Assembly (NCBI GenBank): GCA_009760855.2
Contig: WPIO01000004.1
Location: 812,501 to 876,500 of the forward strand
Source of the DNA: Cristatella mucedo
Lineage: Eukaryota; Bryozoa; Phylactolaemata; Cristatellidae
Length of the DNA: 64,000 nucleotides
Direction: 5' to 3'
Part shown: one piece after another, positions 32,700 to 42,246 of the stretch
Layout of the letters: each line of letters opens with the position of its first letter
Numbering within the stretch: the stretch's first letter is position 1
The notes under the pieces: generated by a model
What the model saw: the letters and a program-made list of their open reading frames with translations, nothing else
What the model was told of the DNA's origin: nothing
Database searches by the model: none
Made by a program: the position numbers and the translations under genes

Positions 32700-33843
32700 C
32701 TGCTGAGTTGAACCATTTGCTAGCACAACAAAATGCTTGATATTGCAATGATTGTGTGTACAAGGATTCTGCGTGTAATCGTTATATTTGCCATAGTCTT
32801 GTGCTGCAACAATGAGCCATCGGACCTTGTCAATAGAGTTCTTCACAAATAGAGTCTTTGTGAATTTTAAAAGTTGGTTCGTGCTTGACAGTGTTATGTT
32901 TTCACGTCTCCTCACTCGGTAGTTCAGCTTTAGCTTCTTTCCAAGTTCACTCGAGATCTCTGCCAATCCTGTTTCAAAGCTTAGTGCATGAATAACACAA
33001 GGAAGCGCGAGGCGCATCTTGCTCATTACAATATTGAAAGCCTTCCACGTGTCATCAGCAGCGGCTCCAGCTACTCCACACATTGCCAATACGTTTGCTG
33101 CCCTTTTTGCTCCGGTCATGATGGCGTCTCTGTCATCACCACCATCGCCATCAACTGTAGTCAATTCAAGCGAAAAAGGAATGTTGTAAATAATTCTTTT
33201 CATGTCAGCACAGAATCCAGACAGTCCAACAAGTGGCAAGCGAAATGCTAAAAGTGTCATTCGTGTCAATGAAATTGTTATTAAGTCCTCTCCCATATAC
33301 AAATCTAATGTCTGAAAGAGTTGCTCCAGCAGAAGCAGGACTGATATAATTTCCAATTCCCGTGTCTATATCATCAATAGAACTACCCTCATTTTTCTTC
33401 CATCCAGTTGCTGGACATTTTGTTCTATTGTATTCATTGGGATATGTCAGCAGACTCATCAGCAGTAGAAAGAGTTCCATTTTTATGCAGCTGCGTAAGA
33501 CTTCCAATCTCTTTCGCACCAAGCCTAACCTTAATCCCCTTGAACAGTCAAGCACCAGCGTTACTAACAAGACCAACTGCCATTGTCCCAGGAGAGCAGC
33601 ATAAGCACCCCAAGCAGCTGTTTGCACCTGCAGCTGTCCATCTAGCAGAAGGTAAGCATCTGACAACACATAGCGCATATCTTGCTTGCCTAGCACTGTA
33701 AATGTCACAATGCGATCAGGAATACTATCTGTCTCAATACCGTTAGTTTCGTAGAACTCACGATACTGATAGCTCCGGATTGAGTACTTTGGCTGACTAG
33801 GATCACTGAGTTATAGAATTGTGTCAATCGGAGCACTTGCCAT
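32700..33843 (-). pseudogene. Major capsid protein (double-jelly-roll type), broken
   Basis: The gene starts at ATG 33843 (MASAPIDTI...). The N-terminal part contains 'TFTVLGKQDMRYVLSDAYLL', the first strand region of a jelly roll. A shifted frame carries 'LFKGIKVRLGAKEIGSL', which resembles the 'lFs-x-i-x-v-x-lgg-x-e-v' segment common in Polinton/PLV capsid proteins. The C-terminal frame (32673-33356) covers 'RLPLVGLSGFCADMKRIIYN' and 'LTTVDGDGGDDRDAI' to 'KVRWLIVAAQ' and 'NIKHFVVLANGS'. An in-frame stop lies near 33812 and there are at least two frameshifts. The 3' end is cut off by the LINE-B insertion at about 32700. It would form the virion shell. The assignment rests on these motifs, the length (about 380 codons before truncation) and the ATPase/protease context. 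Confidence 0.62.
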
Positions 33844-33866
33844 ACTCTCTCAATACATATAAAAAA

Positions 33867-34290
33867 TTATTTTCTAGCTTGCATGTTTTTCTTTCTCGTT
33901 GATCCTAAATAACCACCAGGCCTTTCATGCTGTCCAGGAGCAGGAACAAACACTGGCTCCTTAACTAACTTACCTCTGATTACCTTCTCGATTTCCTTGT
34001 ACGCCTTAGGATCATTCTCCTTCAGTGCTTCTGGAACGTCTTCTACTTCCTCTTCAAATACTTTTGCCTTCCTCTTCTTCTTTGGTCTCTTCTTCTTCTC
34101 AAGCATAGCAAGCATTGATCTCTAGGTCTATTCCTTTCAATTTGCGGTCACAAGTCTACTTCTTTCTTACGTTTCTCCAGCTCATATTCAAGCTCTTTTA
34201 TGCGCTTCTCTTCCTTAAGTTTATGATCAAGTTCTTGTCGTTTAGTACATATGCCTGATCAACCTTCTCCTTCTTTGCTTGCAGTTTTCA
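33867..34290 (-). pseudogene. Lys/Glu-rich virus protein
   Basis: The last 82 codons (33867-34115) are open and highly charged: 'KKKRPKKKRKAKVFEEEVED' and then a Pro-rich end. Upstream, shifted frames are also rich in Lys/Glu and look like a coiled coil. It lies 24 bases upstream of the capsid gene in the same orientation. A basic core or scaffold role is possible, but nothing specific is recognised. Confidence 0.45.
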
Positions 34291-34481
34291 ATCAGTTTAA
34301 GGCGCTTGATGCATTTCATTACCCCTGTTAGTCATGTTTACACCATGGTTTGTCACACCAGAGATCACACAGGAGCTACTTTACCAACTCCGCCAATTAC
34401 CTTATCAAGCACACCAGAGCCGCACTTGCCGTCTCTAATCTTACCATGTCCAATGCTAGCACAGCTTCCAATTTTTCTATG

Positions 34482-34880
34482 CTATCGTAAAATTTCTTTT
34501 GTCACAATCATACCATTAACGGCATTAACAGGATTGCCATTTTGATCTGTCAAACTAATTTTGAAACTGCTTATTGCTTCTATGTCACCTCTAGTTAGCA
34601 AGAACATAATGTTTGGTAGCTGCTCATCAACCTTATCGCCAGGATTTATATCAGCGATATGAATGATGTGCAAAGACAAACACTGCTTAAGAAATCTATT
34701 CTGGTATTCAATGTAATTAAACTCGGGATTAACTAAATCACAATCAAGGCTTATCCATTTCACTCCTTTGTTATCTGGTAGACTCATTTTGTTCCATGCC
34801 TTGTAAATACCAGAAAAGTACACTGCCTTTTCAATAGCTTCATAAGGATTCCCTCCAATAATTGATTGATCAAACGAGCC
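34482..34880 (-). pseudogene. Unrecognised virion-like gene next to capsid
   Basis: An open frame of about 130 codons without a clear start reads 'SIIGGNPYEAIEKAVYFSGI', then 'EYQNRFLKQCL', 'LLTRGDIEAISSFKISLTD' and 'NGNPVNAVNG'. Downstream frames (to about 34300) keep coding character, with Gly-rich 'DKVIGGVGKV'. Composition and position among capsid genes suggest a minor capsid component. In this virus lineage the penton-type capsid gene commonly lies beside the major capsid gene, so this is a candidate by position only. Confidence 0.4.
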
Positions 34881-34883
34881 TTG

Positions 34884-35315
34884 TTAGTTTGAGCTAAACC
34901 CCAGGGTATCACCTATTGTTGCAGAAACGTCAGATGCATTACTGCCAAACAAAACAAAATAATCTCCATTAACTTGAATTAAAATTGTATCATCTGTGTC
35001 AACACTAAATCTAATTCCAGTACCACTTTTTTGTGACGGCTCGTGTAAGTCTGAGTTTCTGCTATGAGGATCGGGCAAAAGCTTAAATAGAGTATTCAGC
35101 GTATTAGTTATTTTCGTTGAATCGTAGTATCGTGGAGGAATCTTAATTGAACTGCTTGATGAATCAATCAATGACCTTTTGTATCACAACGTATTGTTCA
35201 TTCCTTGAACAACATTCAAGATTGCCTTGTTAGTATAAACAAACTCAATTCTCCTCAATCCAACCTTGTTAAAACCTTTCTCTTTTAAGATTTTTGGGGC
35301 ATACAACATTTTCAT
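34884..35315 (-). pseudogene. Unrecognised virus gene
   Basis: From ATG 35315 (MKMLYAPKILKEKGF...) a frame of about 144 codons runs to 34884 with one stop near 35187. Features include a Ser run (DSSSSSIKIP) and a beta-rich C-terminal half ('TGIRFSVDTDDTILIQV', 'YFVLFGSNASD'). It ends four bases before the next gene in the same orientation. No family is recognised. Confidence 0.45.
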
Positions 35316-35359
35316 ATCCGAACTCGTCGATCCTGTTAATCTTATTGAAATTTCTTCTA

Positions 35360-36290
35360 TTAAACTTCAACAATTTCTACAACAACTGTGACTGTTTGAT
35401 CTCTAAAGTCCAACTTTTTTAGATCTTGGTTCGTAACGGAAAGCATAATGTCGGAAACACTTTCACCAGTAACACTGTGATAATCAACAGTACTTGGTTC
35501 AAACACCATTTGCTCCCAAGGATATAAATTGTAAGCAAAACTCCTAAATACTTGCGTTGGCCTGCCGTTGATATAAATAGATCCGCTCACTACCAAATCA
35601 CAATTCAATAATATCAGATTAACATAAGAAACAACTAATTGCTGCTCAGAAATGTACTCTATATTGGGAGTACATGTTACTTAATCAGTTATACTCGGAT
35701 ACATTGCTGCAAAGTTTGGATCTGTTGTGTATGTAGAACTAGTAAAATTAAGCAAGCTAGAAATAGTAGAATTCACTTCAAGGAATTTCCAACCAACTGA
35801 CATCTTGATCCGCAAGTAAGATTTAGCTGCATATTAACTCCTAGATCAAACTTATCTGTAATTGCCTCAGATTGAGTTATAGAAATATTTATTGTATCCG
35901 CAATTCCAATGTTGACATCGTCAGACACAGCAGAGTAAATTCCAGGCCTAATCTTTACTGTTTGCTCTGATCCTCCAGTAGTTCTGCTAGCAAAAGTATC
36001 ATTCGCAGTAGTTATATTTGTTATGGAGTTAATGCCGACAAATTTCTTGAAGCAAATCTTGAACTTCTTCCTCCTGAGAACAATTGGCTCGTCAATCCTG
36101 ATTCTAACTCAATTTTTTTCCACTAATATCAAACACGTACCCCTCAGGTCTTGTTTGAGATGCTTTTCGTATCGCCTCAAGACTTTTCAACATCTCTTGA
36201 TTTATTCTTACCAATTCAGAAATTTGTACATACTAAACTCATATAAAAATTTATTAATTTTACCAGTGTGACTCTTAGGAGCACCTTGTT
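35360..36290 (-). pseudogene. Unrecognised virus gene(s), beta-rich
   Basis: At least three frame segments in the same orientation make up this stretch. The first has a helical N-terminal part ('ISELVRINQEMLKSLEAIRK'). The second is a Thr/Ile-rich segment ('VKIRPGIYSAVSDDVNIGI'). The third is an 82-codon end (35608-35360) with 'SGSIYINGRPTQVFRSF' and a Val-rich C terminus. This could be one broken gene or two. A helical base followed by beta-rich repeats would suit a fiber or penton-associated protein, but I do not recognise it. Confidence 0.4.
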
Positions 36291-36363
36291 ATTTCCCCGG
36301 GTAATCTACTGCAGCCATAATCGAGCTAATCACTACCGTGTTGCCAGCAATCAACCCATGCCT

Positions 36364-37203
36364 TCATAGTTCCAACTTCTCTTGTACTTCTGCCTCGCTC
36401 TTAACAACCAAAGGGATTTGAGTAACTCTAGATCCCATCTTCTCCAAAGCTTGCATACGTGACATTCCGCTATCTGACTCAGCTCGGAGCCTGTTCTTTA
36501 ATCCTAGATATTTAGGGACCTCGTCTGATAATTTCTGGTAGATGGTCTGTAATGTCGCTTCATTTCTGCTTTCGTCATAATCTTTGACCAATCGCGTAGC
36601 ACCATCAGGCAACTTCTTCCATTGTTAAAAATCTTTCAAAGACTATACAGTTTGACACGAGTTGCCTGTGGAGTGCCACCAATCGGATTAATTCCCAACT
36701 GGTCTGCAATGGCCTTCTGAATAGCATCAATAACACATTTAATTTCTTCATAAGGGGCATTAGTCTTCGCTGCATTTGCAATCCTGATTGCTTTATGGTA
36801 CTTCCTCTATTTAACTGCTTCAGAAACTCTACCAACAGTCATAGAAACATCGGGTTCCGGCTTTAAGCATTCTATTGCTTTCTTTGTTTCAATTTGCCGT
36901 GCAAGCAAGATCAGGTCTAATCTTCTTCAACTTCTTAAGCACGAAGTTGCCAGAATCATCGGTAGCTCTCTCTAGTGCGTGTTGGTCCAAATATGCTTCA
37001 ATAGCATCTCTAGCACTAATCTCTGCTTGAATTCTCTGCATTTACCGATCCTTCGGCAACTCAGTGGAATCCCATAAATCCTGAAAATCTTGCAACCTAT
37101 TCGCATAATCGAGTGCTTCTTGCACACATCTGCGATACTTCTCGCTTGGTCTTGAATAAATCCTTCTGCCTAGCAACGTTCCAAATCTAATGTAACTTTT
37201 CAT
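36364..37203 (-). pseudogene. Unrecognised helical virus gene
   Basis: It starts at ATG 37203 (MKSYIRFGTLLGRRIYSR...). Stops and frameshifts at about 37040, 36900 and 36640 break it into four segments ending at 36364. The protein is helical and charged ('RIQAEISARDAIEAYLDQHA', 'NFVLKKLKKI', 'LVKDYDESRNEATLQTIYQK'). It lies directly downstream of the ATPase gene in the same orientation. No family is recognised. About 280 codons in total. Confidence 0.45.
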
Positions 37204-37256
37204 TAAAAACAGTTATTAGTTGTCTGCTTTTGCTATCTACACTCCAAAGTTGTCCA

Positions 37257-37868
37257 TCAGTTTGTGTTTTTTAAGTTGATTACACAGTAGCCAAACCTAT
37301 TTATTTTGCAGGAATTAACCCAATCACGGAGTCGTTTGCGGTTAATGTCTTCAGGGTACGCGTCACGAATGTATTCAGTATGAGTTACGTTCTGTTTGAA
37401 GATGATTATCATGCTATTAATGTTAGTGATTTATATCCTGGGATGTTAATGAAGCCTTGAGCAAGATAGATGTTTAGTCCTTTGTGTCTACATCTTGTAA
37501 TGTAATTTAGAATCATTATTTGGTTTTCAGTCATTAAACCATCAAGCACAGCAGCCTTTTTGCAGCCTCTGTGCGAATCAACGTCAGGCATCTGCTCAAC
37601 ACCAATCAACCCACACATAACCACCCTTCGCAGATTTATCTCTCATTGACATTAGACCTTTGTAAAACTTCCGATCATGACTTGATGCAATCACTGTACA
37701 AGTATCGTAGTTTAGCATTCCGTAGAAAATCCGATTCATAAACAAATGCGTTTCACCAGATTTACTAGGACCTAGTACTAAAGTGCGAATTGGAACTTTT
37801 GGCAAAGGTCCTTTATGACCAGTTATCGAATCCTGGCCAAAATCACGTGCTCTAACTTGTAATGCCAT
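37257..37868 (-). pseudogene. Packaging ATPase (A32/FtsK-like)
   Basis: Starting at ATG 37868, the protein shows a P-loop (VLGPSKSGETHLF at about 37750-37785). The Walker A Lys is replaced by Glu (GAA codon), a disabling change. A frame break near 37620 precedes the Walker B-like 'KKAAVLDGLMTENQ'. Next comes 'ITRCRHKGLNIYLAQGF', the conserved arginine/Gln sensor region of viral genome-packaging ATPases. A second break at about 37410 precedes the C-terminal stretch that ends at TGA 37257. The family pumps viral DNA into capsids. The length of about 200 codons fits Polinton-type ATPases. Its start overlaps the divergent zinc-ribbon gene. Confidence 0.78.
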
Positions 37869-38074
37869 TCTATATAGAAATGGAGGGAAGTATCTATTGC
37901 TTAAAGAGCAAGAAACATACTGACAATCTTCACAAAGGGTACAGCGAAATCCAAGGCCCAAAGGGTCAGAGGCAAATCTTAGGAGCAATCTGCATCATCT
38001 GCGAGCACAAGAAGTCAAAGTTTGTTCCTCTGCGTCACGTTGAGACTGGTGCAGAAGTATTGTGTCATGGCTGA
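37862..38074 (+). CDS. Small zinc-ribbon protein, DUF5679-like
   Basis: A 70-codon frame on the plus strand overlaps head to head with the ATPase start. It has 'IYCLKSKKHT' (first metal site, with the second Cys replaced by Ser), then 'GQRQILGAICIICEHKKSKF' with an intact CxxC. The layout CxxC-x-K-T ... G-R-x-L-x-G-x-C-x-x-C-x-x-K-K-S-K-F is that of the short zinc-ribbon (DUF5679) proteins found in large and mid-size eukaryotic DNA viruses. The function is unknown, perhaps nucleic-acid binding. A second in-frame ATG at 37880 gives a better match to the usual length. It is one of the few virus genes here without a stop. Confidence 0.6.
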   Translation: MPFYIEMEGSIYCLKSKKHTDNLHKGYSEIQGPKGQRQILGAICIICEHKKSKFVPLRHVETGAEVLCHG

Positions 38075-38128
38075 CCTGGAGGACAAGGAGTACTGACTCA
38101 TGGCAGACCTAGGGGATCTTGTGCGAAG

Positions 38129-38575
38129 ATGAGCGAAGAAGAGGTACTGTAAGAACTACACAAGGCTCTCAGTGAACTAACAAAAATCAAGCCATCAGCA
38201 CTAACAGAAATTGAACTGCTGAAATACGTCGAAAAACTAGAAAAACGACATTTCCGAGGTGTGTTTGCAAGAGTCGAGCTAGCTCTATTGTGGCCGAAAC
38301 TAATAGAGTGCTTCATTTGCAACACTGGTAGGACAGAGCGAGCAATTTATCACTGTGTTGCCTGTTGTAAACAAGGCAGCAGCTGCTACTACTTTGATTC
38401 TTTTGCTGCTCTTCCAGTGCCTGAAGTTGTTGAATACTGCGGAGTTTTGCCTAGTTTTTCAACATTCCAGGTGAAGGATTACACTAAGACACACTGCGGA
38501 TCGAGGTGTCTCATTTTCCTGAAACTGATGTTCTTGACAGATCTTGAAACAATAATGGAACTGCTCTTAGAATAA
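38129..38575 (+). pseudogene. Adenovirus-type cysteine protease
   Basis: The gene starts at ATG 38129, with an in-frame TAA at codon 8, and is open from there to 38575 (148 codons). Conserved landmarks appear in order: 'RHFRGVFARVEL', the catalytic His in 'AIYHCVACC' (38351-38353; the usual next residue Trp is Cys), 'YYFDSFAALP' (Asp at 38396), the Gln in 'STFQVKD', and the catalytic Cys in 'THCGSRCLIFLKL' (38494-38496). This is the adenain/C48-related protease that matures virion proteins in adenoviruses, Polintons and adintoviruses. All catalytic residues are present. The early stop could be bypassed only by a later start such as codon 45 (GTG), which would remove the conserved N-terminal part. 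Confidence 0.85.
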
Positions 38576-38609
38576 TTTAAACAGATAGAAATACCTATAT
38601 CGAAAAGAA

Positions 38610-39115
38610 ATGGAAGTAACTCAAGGTGAACACAAAGATGCTCTATTCTTCAGGATGCTCGTGTTATTATTCCCAATGGAAGACCTGCATGCGTCCATCT
38701 TGAAGAGAAGGTTTAGAAGGTCTCCAAGCCTTATTACAATGCTTATATGTACATCACTCCGAAGATTTGTCAAATGATTCGAACAATCGCAAATTAAGCT
38801 TGTGCAGAGTTGGACCATGAAGCCATTTACTTTAGCCAAAAGGCTACAGTTGGTGTTCGAACTGATTTCGGAAAAAGAAACACACTGTTCTTCAATGAGA
38901 AGAATCGGCTTGTTAAGTTAGCGAGTCGTGCTCAACTAATTCAAAAGCTGGGAAAAGACTTCGGCATCTCTGGATTGCGTGATTGAAGCTATGTGCCGAA
39001 AGAGTTTTACCAAGAAGAGCCGCGGTTGAATCTCAGGCTTAAACTTGGTCGAGAGAAGATTTACAAAGCTGTAAGCACTGAACGTGAAGTGTTTGATCCT
39101 GCTGAGTATTATTAG
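38610..39115 (+). pseudogene. Unrecognised virus gene downstream of protease
   Basis: It starts at ATG 38610 in one frame, shifts after about 10 codons, and then reads 'DARVIIPNGRPACVHLEEKV' to 'LKLGREKIYKAVST' and ends at TAG 39113, with internal stops near 38718, 38794 and 38985. It is rich in Lys/Arg and Tyr. It is 35 bases from the protease in the same orientation, so the two were probably transcribed together. I do not recognise a family. Confidence 0.45.
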
Positions 39116-39176
39116 ACGGATAGAGTTGTGATAAGATAGAAAAAACAAAAGAAATTGGGTAGGAATGGGTTACTTT

Positions 39177-40090
39177 TTATGACTTCTTGCGAGTAATGTC
39201 AAGCATCCTATCTAATAGGTTCTTAGCACAATTCTTGATCTTCGTGAAGGTCTTAGAATTAGACACACTGTTTTTCTAGAGATCAGTTGCAAAGGTATCA
39301 TTGAGGCCGAGGCCCAACTTTGCTTTTGCCGCCATAATTGCACCTACAGTTTTTGCATCATTGCGGACAAACTCAGACTGTCTAGACTGTCCAGTGAAAT
39401 CCTACCAGCAACCTCAGCTAGAACTAAGTATGCTTCTAGTGTGCATCCTCTGCGGCTCAGGATCACTCGGCGTCTCTCGCAAACCTAGTCGTGGCTTAAT
39501 GCGGCTTTGTCAAGATCATTCACGCCGGTGTATCCTTGATCCGAACGCTCTCTCTAAATTTTGTGAAAGGGCCAACAAATGAATGCTTACCAGTTTTATT
39601 GAAGGAGCTTTCAGGAACCAACTCCCCAGGTTTACCTGAGTGCCGGCGTAGATGATGTTTGCGTCCACCAACAATTTTTAGTGGCAATTTGCTCAAAAAA
39701 GCCAGAGTCACTTTCGGTACTATGCTTGAAATTTTATTAGAAGTAGTCAGTGAAAGATTTTATGCAAGTTTAGGCACTAATTTGATGACTTCCTTGGAAA
39801 ATACCTCAGCTGCAGTGTTGGTTCCTGAAACGATCTCTTTAATTCTATCAAATCCAGACTTTATATTTCCTGTTAACTCGCCCAATCATTTATTAGCTAG
39901 TTGGATTGTAGTTCCGGTTCTAGTAATCAAAGCTTTCTTAAGTCTATTCAAAGAAGCTTTGTTCAAAACTATCTCCGTGTCATGACCAATGTCTTTAAAT
40001 CGCACCTTAATTCTTTTACCAGACAAAAAAGTTTGTTCGACTGCTTCTTGATAAGATTCAGCTTTACTTCCATATAGAAATAGAGCTAAT
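39177..40090 (-). pseudogene. pX-like / phospholipase-A2-like virion protein
   Basis: One frame is nearly continuous from 40079 to 39520, with stops near 39890 and 39760. The N-terminal block 'GKRIKVRFKDIGHDTEI ... LNRLKKAL ... GTTIQL' resembles the repeated short motif of Polinton/adintovirus pX-type core proteins. Further on, 'FVGPFTKFRESV' is followed in a shifted frame by 'GVNDLDKAALSHD' (about 39485-39525). That is the GP-x-T ... LD-x-A-x-x-x-HD layout of viral PLA2 domains, with the catalytic His-Asp pair preserved and the usual Cys before it replaced by Leu. A TAG follows HD directly. In parvoviruses such a domain helps virions leave endosomes. The start is lost. Confidence 0.62.
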
Positions 40091-40329
40091 TACAAAAATC
40101 AATGGGATGCTATCCTCAGATTTTGATAGTAGATTCAACAATATTACAGTAGTAGGGACGCCAATCTTGTGATACTGATGAAATTAATTTGTCTTATGCT
40201 GTAAGCTCAGACTTTAGTGGCTAATTGTTAACAAACCTCTATCCGCCATTTGTTTGTTTAATCAACCTTGGCTCCATGCTACCTAAAACTAATGCAAGCA
40301 TATACTCTCAGCTGAACTGTGGAAATAAA

Positions 40330-40792
40330 TAAGGCATTTTTGGAGACTCAGTGGATGAAGCTGGATTTACTAGTTCAAGACCTTACAAACTAATCAATTA
40401 TGCCCTGCCGTGGTCAATGTCCCAATTCTTTTCTGGTATTTCCAAGAGAAATCTGGACCTCGGTAACAATGGAATCACTAATGTGCAAGACGCGGGCGGG
40501 ATTAGTTAGCAAACAATACTAGGATATTGCTAAACAGCAGTTTAGCATAAGGTACCTGAAAATAACTAGTTATCAAAGTTTGCTGGAACTCGGCAATTTT
40601 GGCATACAAGTCAATGGCAAAGGAACAGATTTTTCTTCTGTTCAAGTAACTTCTGCAGATATGCCAGTACTTGACGGAAAAGGAGCAAACTTAAGGTTTG
40701 CCACGCCTATTCCCACATTTATTCCTGGAACTGTTGCTAACTGCGCTTGTGTCTCCAATGTAGTGTGGAGAATGACAAAGCTGGAGTGTTAT
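40330..40792 (+). pseudogene. Fiber-like gene 1, part before LINE-A
   Basis: Two frames in the same orientation make up this part: 'FGDSVDEAGFTSSRPYKLIN' to 'NLDLGNNGITNVQDAGGIS', then 'LLELGNFGIQVNGKGTDFSS' and 'PTFIPGTVANCACV'. The 'LDLGNNGITNV' segment is like the 'LDMNG-x-xITN' repeats of the other fiber-like genes here. A LINE-A copy cuts the gene at about 40790. Coding-like sequence at 41822-41965 ('STYGVTDTLMMVIGIDG') probably is its end. Confidence 0.5.
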
Positions 40793-41817
40793 GCATTGAT
40801 GACATCCGATCATGGATGGCAGCAAATTTTCTAAAACTAAACGATGATAAAACTAACTTACTCGTTATGGGCAAACCTAGTGTTATTCAGAAATTGGAAA
40901 GGCTGACTTTCAAAATTGGCTCTGCCAGCATATCTCCAGTTGCATCAGCTCGAAATCTAGGTGTCATATTCCATAGCGACCTCTCGTTAGACGACCACAT
41001 CAGCTCCACAGTCAAATCAGCCTATTTTCAGCTTCATAACATTGCTAAAATTAGGGCTTGTTTAGATAAGGATACCACGTCCAAGTTGGTCCATGCATTC
41101 GTGACATCTCGTCTCGACTTCTGCAACTCACTGCTTACTGGCCTACCACCATGTGCGATCAGGCGATTGCAGCTGGTGCAAAACTCTGCAGCTAGGCTTG
41201 TCTGTCGTGAGCGTCGCAGTTTCCACGTTTCCACGTTACTCCACTTCTCGCCGACCTACACTGGTTACCAGTCAAGCAACGGATTGACTTCAAGGTTTTG
41301 TCGCTCACTTTTAGGTCTCTTCATTCTATGGCTCCAGCCTATCTTTCAGATATACTACCCCATCAGGCAAAGCATCGTACCACTCGCTTTTCGGAATCCA
41401 ACAGTCTAGAAATACCTCGTACAAACCTTAAATCCTTTGGAGACCGTGCATTTAGCTCGTATGCTCCCACAGCCTGGAACTCCCTCCCGACCTGCATCAG
41501 AACATCCCCTGACCTGACCACATTTAAAAGAAACTTAAAAACATACCTATTTAGGACAGCATTTAGTGGGTCCTTGTGATTCGTCCTCGATGTGCTTTTG
41601 CGTGCTGACACTGTTCGTGCTGCCACTAACCACATTTGCATGCTGACCCAGTGCATGTAACCCCTAACCATGTTATTCATTGTGTTTGTTTTTCAAGCAT
41701 GATTTTACTTACTATTCTATTGCGTATCACTTTGCAGCAAATGTAAAGCGCCTAGAAAGAGATTAAGTTCTCTGAGGGCGCTTTATCAAGTGCAATATTA
41801 TTATTATTATTATTATT
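40790..41817 (+). mobile_element. LINE-A copy inserted in fiber-like gene 1
   Basis: It is 5' truncated within RT just after motif C ('CIDDIRSWMAANFLKLNDDK'). Long frames follow (40747-41409 and 41298-41579, separated by one frameshift near 41235 where 'tttccacg' is duplicated), then the 3' UTR, the stem-loop and an (ATT)n tail at 41798-41817. It is close in sequence to the 11292 and 56508 copies. Confidence 0.92.
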
Positions 41818-41821
41818 TGTG

Positions 41822-41970
41822 GAGCTGAGCAGTGACAGCACGTATGGTGTTACTGACACTTTGATGATGGTGATTGGAATTGATGGATCTTGCAGATACG
41901 TGATTCATTACATTGTGATTTATTATTCTGTGAGTTATTGTGAGTTTTATTTTATTTAAATTATACAGAA
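41822..41970 (+). pseudogene. Probable C-terminal remnant of fiber-like gene 1
   Basis: It is open in one frame up to a TAA near 41960 and follows the LINE-A tail directly. The link to 40330-40792 is inferred from position and orientation. Confidence 0.35.
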
Positions 41971-42244
41971 ATGAAGTTGGGATACAAAAAAGGAGCGGCC
42001 ACGAAGAATCATATCAAAAGGACAGGCGATGCTCTTGCTGGTAACTTGATCATGAATGGGAACCTAATACAAATTTTAGGTGATCCTGTAAATCCTGGAG
42101 ATGCCGTAAAATGAAAGTATATGGACACTAATTTTGTCACTAAAGTTTCTAGAGGAGCTACAGCAGATGATGATTTCGATATGAATGGGTAGCGAGTGAT
42201 AGACTTTGGTAATCCTGTCAATCCTAGTGATGCCATGGTGATAT
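41971..42244 (+). pseudogene. Fiber-like gene 2, truncated
   Basis: It starts at ATG 41971 (MKLGYKKGAATKNHIK...). It contains 'GDALAGNLIMNGNLIQILGD', then 'DPVNPGDAVK', and a second round with 'GATADDDFDMNG' and 'GNPVNPSDAM'. It therefore has two copies of a repeat of about 45 residues, matching the pattern of the minus-strand gene at 30018-30572. Stops occur at about 42112 and 42190. A LINE-A fragment cuts the gene at 42245. It points to the right end of the element. A role as an attachment fiber is inferred from the repeat type only. Confidence 0.58.
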
Positions 42245-42246
42245 TT

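Larger units (their letters stand above)
29062..42244. mobile_element. Endogenous Polinton/adintovirus-like dsDNA virus, decayed
   Basis: Several linked gene remnants carry the hallmarks of the Polinton/adintovirus lineage: an A32/FtsK-type packaging ATPase, an adenovirus-type protease, a jelly-roll capsid protein, a pX/PLA2-like virion protein, a small zinc-ribbon protein and fiber-like proteins. Base composition is AT-rich and gene spacing is tight, unlike the surrounding DNA. Almost every gene has one or more stops or frameshifts, and four retroelement insertions cut it, so it is an old inactive copy. No protein-primed DNA polymerase B or retroviral-type integrase was found, and terminal inverted repeats were not located, so both ends are estimates. 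The missing genes may have been lost or may lie outside the recognisable part. Confidence 0.82.
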
